Assembly (NCBI GenBank): GCA_013041975.1
Contig: JABDQZ010000162.1
Location: 1 to 8,773 of the forward strand
Length of the DNA: 8,773 nt
DNA from: Gammaproteobacteria bacterium
Lineage (GTDB): Bacteria; Pseudomonadota; Gammaproteobacteria; Chromatiales; Chromatiaceae
Direction: 5' to 3'
Part shown: positions 5,055 to 8,773 of the stretch, one piece after another
Numbering within the stretch: position 1 is the stretch's first letter
Layout of the letters: each line of letters begins with the position of its first letter
Program-made: the position numbers and the translations under genes
Notes under the pieces: generated by a model
Told to the model about the DNA's origin: nothing
The model's database searches: none
The model's input: only the letters and a program-made list of their open reading frames with translations

Positions 5055-6986
5055 GTGTCAGCCAAGAAAAAACTGTCAGATGGTGTCAACCAGTATGAAG
5101 ACTGGAAAAAACACACCCTTTCAACCATCAAGGAACTGGAAGACTGGCTCGAAAATCACGGTCTGTTTAGCGAAGAAGCCTGGAATACGCTGGCTCGCTG
5201 CTTTCATAAACTGGAAAGTGATCGTATTACTATTGCCTTTGTAGGGGAGTTCTCCCGTGGCAAAACCGAATTGATCAATGCGCTGTTTTTTTCCGATACA
5301 GGACGGCGGCTGCTTCCCTCGGATGCTGGACGCACTACTATGTGCCCAACCGAAATTCTGTACGATGATCAGCGTGATGAGGCTTACATTCGTCTATTAC
5401 CGATTGAAACACGTCTAAGCGATCACACCCTCACAGAACTGCAGAAAATGCCGGATGAATGGCATGAAATTCTGCTTGATCCGAATGATTCTGACTCACT
5501 GGAAAATAGTTTCAGAGAGCTGGCCAGTACGCTTCATGTCACGCCTGATCAAGCAAGGCAATACGGGTTGCTTAATGAAGATGTCCTGCACCCACATGGC
5601 CGCCAACCCAAATACATCGATATACCTAAATGGCGTCATGCTATTATCAGCTACCCCCATACTTTACTGAAACATGGGCTGAATATTCTTGATACGCCCG
5701 GATTGAATGCCATTGGTACCGAACCGGAATTGACCCTGACCATGCTGCCTTCAGCACAGGCCGCCATTTTTGTTCTGGGAGCTGATACCGGCGTCACCCA
5801 GACCGATCTGGATATCTGGCAACATAACCTCTACGGCCACCAAAAACAGCGCCGCAATCGACTGACAGTGGTTTTAAACAAGGTTGATACCCTGTGGGAT
5901 GAATTGCGATCCCCCAAAGAAATCGAAGATAGCATCAAATCACAGATTTTGTTTACGGCACGCACACTGGGCGTTCCCCTTTCAAAGATATTTCCGCTAT
6001 CCGCCCAGAAAAGCCTGTTCGGCCTGGTACGTAAAGACCAGGATTTGATCAAACGTGGTGGCATCATTGAACTGGAAGACCATGTAAATCATCAAGTGAC
6101 ACAGTCCAAACAGGAAATCATCATTCAGGACATCACCGCTGAACTTGTGGATCTGCTCGAAAAAACCGGCAGTGTCATAAAAAACCGCCTGAGCCAGGAA
6201 GAATCACAAATCGAGGAAATGAGCAATATTCACCAGCAAAGTGCAGCAGCTATCGAAAAACTGCTGAAAGACACTCAACAGGAACAGGACAGATTTCGCC
6301 TCAATTCAAATGCACTCAAGCATTTTGGACATTCTATTGATGAGAAAGCCCGTGAATTGCAGGAAACGCTTGATCAGAGAGTATTTGAACAAGCCCTGAC
6401 TGAGGCACGCGATTCCATGGAGAAAAGCTGGACCAGCAAGGGCGTACAGGAAGCTGTCAGCGCCTTTTCCAGGCAATTAAAGCTGTACATGATGGCGATA
6501 GAACGTAAAGTGGCTGAAAACAGTCAACTCATCAAAAACATCTACCAGCGTTTTGCCAATGATCATGGTATAGGTGTAATACAACCCAAAGCCTGGACAC
6601 TGGACGAACACCAGAAACAACTGGACGCCATAATTGAAGAAGCCAGTGCTTTCGGTAAAGGCCACCGCATCAGCCTGACCGGCCAATCCAAGGTTGCCAG
6701 AAACTTCTTTACGACAATTGGTCATAATGCCAAGGAACTGTTTAGTAAAATTCAGCGTGAAATCAATCACTGGGTAAACTCATCACTGCAGCCTCTGGCA
6801 TTCCAGATAGAAGATCACAGAGATATGCTTAACCGCAAGGTACAGGATCTGAAAATAGCTACACAATCACGAGAAATGCTGGAAACAAAGCTGACTGAAT
6901 CTACCGACAGAGCCCAAGTAAACAAACAACAGATTGAATATATCGGCAATCTTATCGATCAACTCAATCAACGTCATATCACCTGA
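5055..6986 (+). CDS. Dynamin-like GTPase family protein
   Basis: A large GTPase of the bacterial dynamin superfamily, 643 residues. G1 is GEFSRGKT at 64-71, the G2 threonines lie in DAGRTTMCPTE (90-100), G3 is DTPGLNA at 213-219, G4 is NKVD at 275-278, and a G5-like SAQK is at 316-319. After the G domain, charged helices rich in Glu, Gln and Lys at about 353-460 and 565-640 suggest the antiparallel coiled-coil stalk of dynamins. Family members bind or remodel membranes with GTP hydrolysis. No strong transmembrane helix or hydrophobic paddle is visible; SLTGQSKVARNFF (540-552) is at most mildly amphipathic. The start must be GTG 5055, since a TAA closes the frame at 5037-5039 and no other start lies between. 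Proteins with the same MCPTE signature occur in other proteobacteria, but their job is unknown. The gene occupies the place where related genomes carry metX-metW. Confidence 0.9.
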   Translation: MSAKKKLSDGVNQYEDWKKHTLSTIKELEDWLENHGLFSEEAWNTLARCFHKLESDRITIAFVGEFSRGKTELINALFFSDTGRRLLPSDAGRTTMCPTEILYDDQRDEAYIRLLPIETRLSDHTLTELQKMPDEWHEILLDPNDSDSLENSFRELASTLHVTPDQARQYGLLNEDVLHPHGRQPKYIDIPKWRHAIISYPHTLLKHGLNILDTPGLNAIGTEPELTLTMLPSAQAAIFVLGADTGVTQTDLDIWQHNLYGHQKQRRNRLTVVLNKVDTLWDELRSPKEIEDSIKSQILFTARTLGVPLSKIFPLSAQKSLFGLVRKDQDLIKRGGIIELEDHVNHQVTQSKQEIIIQDITAELVDLLEKTGSVIKNRLSQEESQIEEMSNIHQQSAAAIEKLLKDTQQEQDRFRLNSNALKHFGHSIDEKARELQETLDQRVFEQALTEARDSMEKSWTSKGVQEAVSAFSRQLKLYMMAIERKVAENSQLIKNIYQRFANDHGIGVIQPKAWTLDEHQKQLDAIIEEASAFGKGHRISLTGQSKVARNFFTTIGHNAKELFSKIQREINHWVNSSLQPLAFQIEDHRDMLNRKVQDLKIATQSREMLETKLTESTDRAQVNKQQIEYIGNLIDQLNQRHIT

Positions 6987-7020
6987 ACCATCGTGAATCT
7001 GCTCGTTCTGAATTATTGTC

Positions 7021-7026
7021 TATACT
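7021..7026 (+). promoter_or_regulatory. Candidate -10 element for the DUF4426 gene
   Basis: TATACT lies about 70 bp before the start codon, in the 110-bp gap after the dynamin-like gene. It matches 5 of 6 consensus positions. A TG at 7017-7018 sits one base too far upstream for a standard extended -10, and the -35 region (about 6998-7003) is poor. The gap is wide enough for an independent promoter, but this is inference. Confidence 0.32.
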
Positions 7027-7096
7027 TGAATGAAGCGCCGACCAACAGGTGCACCGATATAACATTTAATCCGCCAAATACTCCAAGGAGAACCCG

Positions 7097-7531
7097 ATGA
7101 AAAAACTGATGATCTTGCTGGTAACTGTATTCCTGCTTATGCCTGCGTTATCCCAGGCTGAAAACAGCACGAAAATTCCAGGCCATACCATTCACCACAA
7201 TGTCATTACTACGGATTTTCTTTCACCCAACATTGCCAGTGCCTACCGCATCATCCGCTCAAAGAACCGCGGCATGATCAACATCAGCGTCATACAGGAT
7301 GTTCCCGGAACCACGGGCACTGCGGTAATGGCTAATATTCGCGCCCGTGTCATTAACCTGCTCGGTCAGCAGCGCTCCATTAACCTGAAAGAGATCCGTG
7401 AAGGCAATGCCATCTACTACATCGGTGATTTCATCATCTCCTCTCAGGGTCCCTTCGTATTTATGCTGGATGTGATGCCGGTTGGAGCCAAAAAGCCTTT
7501 TACGGCAAAACTTGAACACAGTTTTCAGTAA
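7097..7531 (+). CDS. DUF4426 family secreted protein
   Basis: A small exported protein of 144 residues. Residues 1-21 form a typical Sec signal peptide: MKK, a Leu/Val/Met-rich core, and cleavage expected after SQA (19-21). No lipobox cysteine is present, so the mature protein should be a soluble periplasmic domain of about 123 residues. It matches the DUF4426 family, which includes PA0388 of P. aeruginosa: conserved RSKNRG (54-59), NLLGQ (87-91) and REGNAIYYIGDF (101-112), with an alternating pattern suggesting a beta sandwich. Function is unknown. AAGGAG lies 6 nt before the ATG, so translation should be efficient. In P. aeruginosa this family member lies a short distance downstream of yggT-metX-metW, so its presence here marks the far end of the same conserved block. 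It ends 3 bp from the convergent TauE/SafE-like gene. Confidence 0.85.
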   Translation: MKKLMILLVTVFLLMPALSQAENSTKIPGHTIHHNVITTDFLSPNIASAYRIIRSKNRGMINISVIQDVPGTTGTAVMANIRARVINLLGQQRSINLKEIREGNAIYYIGDFIISSQGPFVFMLDVMPVGAKKPFTAKLEHSFQ

Positions 7532-7534
7532 AGG

Positions 7535-8200
7535 TTATAACGCCTGATATACCGTATACATCCCCAACAGGATGACCAGTGAGCCTGCTACCTGACGCGT
7601 AGCAGGCTGTCGCACAAACGCGGTAAGCTTTTCAGCGATCACTCCCATTGCCAACAGGTTTGGCAATGTGCCCAGCCCAAAAGCCAGCATCAGCAGACCA
7701 CCTTCCAGAGCACTGCCCGCACTGATCGACCAGATCAACACACTGTACACCAGGCCACAGGGAATCCAGCCCCATAACATCCCCAGGAAAAGCGCCTTGC
7801 GACTTGATGTAACGGGCAACAGGCCATTACCCAGCGGCTGAATTTTTTTCCAGACAACACCACCAAGCTCTTCAAGCCGCCTGAGGATAGTCCACCATCC
7901 TGCCAGATACAGTCCCAGAAAGACCATGAACACACCGGCAAGACCCAGCAATATCTGTTGAGCCATTTTCACTGGCAGGTAGCCAGCCAGCATAACACCC
8001 AGCCCCCCCATCAGACTGCCAGCTAGAATATAACTGCCAATCCGACCGACATTGTAGGCCATATGAAAACGGAACTGTCCGGGAGCATTTCTATCCAGAC
8101 TCATGGTCATGGCACTGACGATACCACCGCACATACCAACACAATGCACGCCACCAAGTAAACCAACCATAAACGCAGACAGGTAACTGAGCTCGTTCAT
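7535..8200 (-). CDS. Sulfite exporter TauE/SafE-like (DsbD_2/COG2836 type) membrane protein
   Basis: An integral membrane protein of 221 residues with about six hydrophobic segments (near 5-31, 50-74, 80-103, 136-158, 165-188 and 203-220). It has the features of the COG2836/DsbD_2 group, often labelled TauE/SafE or UreH-like: HCVGMCGG at 19-26, YNVGR at 49-53, WGWIPCG at 143-149 and GTLP at 177-180. Three cysteines (20, 24 and 148) sit in or beside membrane helices, as in the CcdA/DsbD electron-carrier fold. Relatives lie beside cbb3 oxidase assembly genes in Pseudomonas, so a part in copper or thiol handling is more plausible than sulfite export, but nothing here proves it. The ATG overlaps the upstream ampG stop by 4 bp (ATGA) and has no good ribosome site of its own, so translation is probably coupled. 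It converges on the DUF4426 gene with a 3-bp gap. Confidence 0.85.
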   Translation of the reverse strand: MNELSYLSAFMVGLLGGVHCVGMCGGIVSAMTMSLDRNAPGQFRFHMAYNVGRIGSYILAGSLMGGLGVMLAGYLPVKMAQQILLGLAGVFMVFLGLYLAGWWTILRRLEELGGVVWKKIQPLGNGLLPVTSSRKALFLGMLWGWIPCGLVYSVLIWSISAGSALEGGLLMLAFGLGTLPNLLAMGVIAEKLTAFVRQPATRQVAGSLVILLGMYTVYQAL

Positions 8201-8773
8201 TGTGATGCCGTACGGGTATATCTACCGGCAAGCCATACCAGTAAAAACACAGGAACCCCGATCATTGAGGCCGCAAAAAAGAAATTCTGATAACCAATGG
8301 CATCAACAATGGATCCTGAATAGCCGCCCAGCAACTTTGGAAACAGGGTCATCAATGAACTGAATACCGCATACTGTACTGCAGTGAATGACAGGCTGGT
8401 CAAACTGGATAGATAGGCAATAAAGGCTGCACTGGCCAGACCTGCCGTAATATTGTCAGCACCGATAACGACATACAGCAAGGCCAGATCACCCGGATTA
8501 TTGGCTACCGGAATGAAGAGTAAATTGGTTATCACTGTCATCACGGCACCCAGCATAAGAATTCGTATCATGCCAAAACGAACGGTAAGAAACCCGCCAA
8601 GAAAACCACCCAGAATTGTCATCCAGATGCCAAACACCTTGGTCACCGTGGCAATCTGATCCTTACTGAAGCCCATGTCCTGGTAGAAAACATTGGAGAT
8701 AACACCAAGAACAATATCTGAAACACGGTAAAAACCGATCAGCAACAGGATCAGAAAAGCAACTTTGCCGTAG
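8197..8773 (-). CDS. ampG: AmpG family muropeptide permease, C-terminal fragment
   Basis: AmpG is an inner-membrane major facilitator transporter that imports GlcNAc-anhydroMurNAc muropeptides from the periplasm for cell-wall recycling; in some species this also governs AmpC beta-lactamase induction. The gene is cut at the window edge: the frame is open to 8773 and only the last 191 residues are visible, against about 490-590 in the family. These resemble the C-terminal half of Pseudomonas AmpG: LLIGFYRVSD, FYQDMGFSKDQIATVTKVFG, an ADN in a helix, then FTAVQYAVFSSL and PKLLGGYSG. Five or six membrane helices can be traced. An in-frame TTG at 8745 is not the real start, because homology continues upstream of it. 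The TGA stop overlaps the ATG of the TauE/SafE-like gene, so the two form an operon with ampG first. Other MFS sugar carriers are possible but fit less well. Confidence 0.85.
   Translation of the reverse strand, partial: YGKVAFLILLLIGFYRVSDIVLGVISNVFYQDMGFSKDQIATVTKVFGIWMTILGGFLGGFLTVRFGMIRILMLGAVMTVITNLLFIPVANNPGDLALLYVVIGADNITAGLASAAFIAYLSSLTSLSFTAVQYAVFSSLMTLFPKLLGGYSGSIVDAIGYQNFFFAASMIGVPVFLLVWLAGRYTRTASQ

Noticed and set aside
7259..7519. 86-codon minus strand open frame opposite the DUF4426 gene
   Set aside because: The + strand gene has a signal peptide, a strong ribosome site and family motifs; the opposite frame has none of these.
8743..8745. TTG as the start of the AmpG-like gene
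   Set aside because: The frame continues to the window edge with matching membrane-helix sequence, and only the C-terminal part of the family is visible. The gene is truncated by the window, not short.
1..8773. Mobile element, phage, CRISPR array, toxin-antitoxin or defence island
   Set aside because: I found no transposase, integrase, terminal repeats, regular repeat-spacer pattern or tRNA, and most genes are housekeeping. The dynamin-like GTPase alone is not enough to call a defence system.

Overview
The window looks like chromosome from a gammaproteobacterium that makes type IV pili. PilU, PilT, YggS, ProC, YggT, the DUF4426 protein and AmpG all read as close relatives of Pseudomonas-type proteins, and the gene order pilU-pilT / yggS-proC-yggT is the one known from that group. 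Base composition looks balanced by eye and I see no insertion sequence, tRNA, rRNA, CRISPR array or phage gene. The genus cannot be named from this sequence alone.

Layout. Bases 1-561 (+) hold the C-terminal part of an EAL-domain c-di-GMP phosphodiesterase that is cut by the window edge. It runs tail to tail, 4 bp apart, into pilU (566-1690, -). pilU lies 26 bp downstream of pilT (1717-2754, -), so the two pilus-retraction ATPases form a pilT-pilU operon. A 125-bp divergent control region (2755-2879) separates pilT from yggS. It contains a shared AT-rich -10 core and two perfect inverted repeats. From there yggS (PLP homeostasis), proC (proline synthesis) and yggT (membrane protein) run as a tight + strand operon. 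A 643-codon dynamin-like GTPase with a GTG start follows at 5055-6986, then a small secreted DUF4426 protein at 7097-7531. On the minus strand, a truncated ampG (8197-8773) and a TauE/SafE-like (COG2836 type) membrane protein (7535-8200) overlap by 4 bp and end 3 bp from the DUF4426 gene.

How it fits together. The left part concerns twitching motility, with c-di-GMP turnover beside it. The middle is a conserved housekeeping block. In Pseudomonas aeruginosa that block continues yggT-metX-metW-(one gene)-DUF4426. Here the metX-metW position is taken by the dynamin-like GTPase, while the DUF4426 gene that normally lies beyond it is still present. This substitution is the most notable feature of the window. 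The second is the paired inverted repeats in the yggS leader. The right end (muropeptide permease plus a cysteine-bearing membrane protein) appears to be an unrelated operon.
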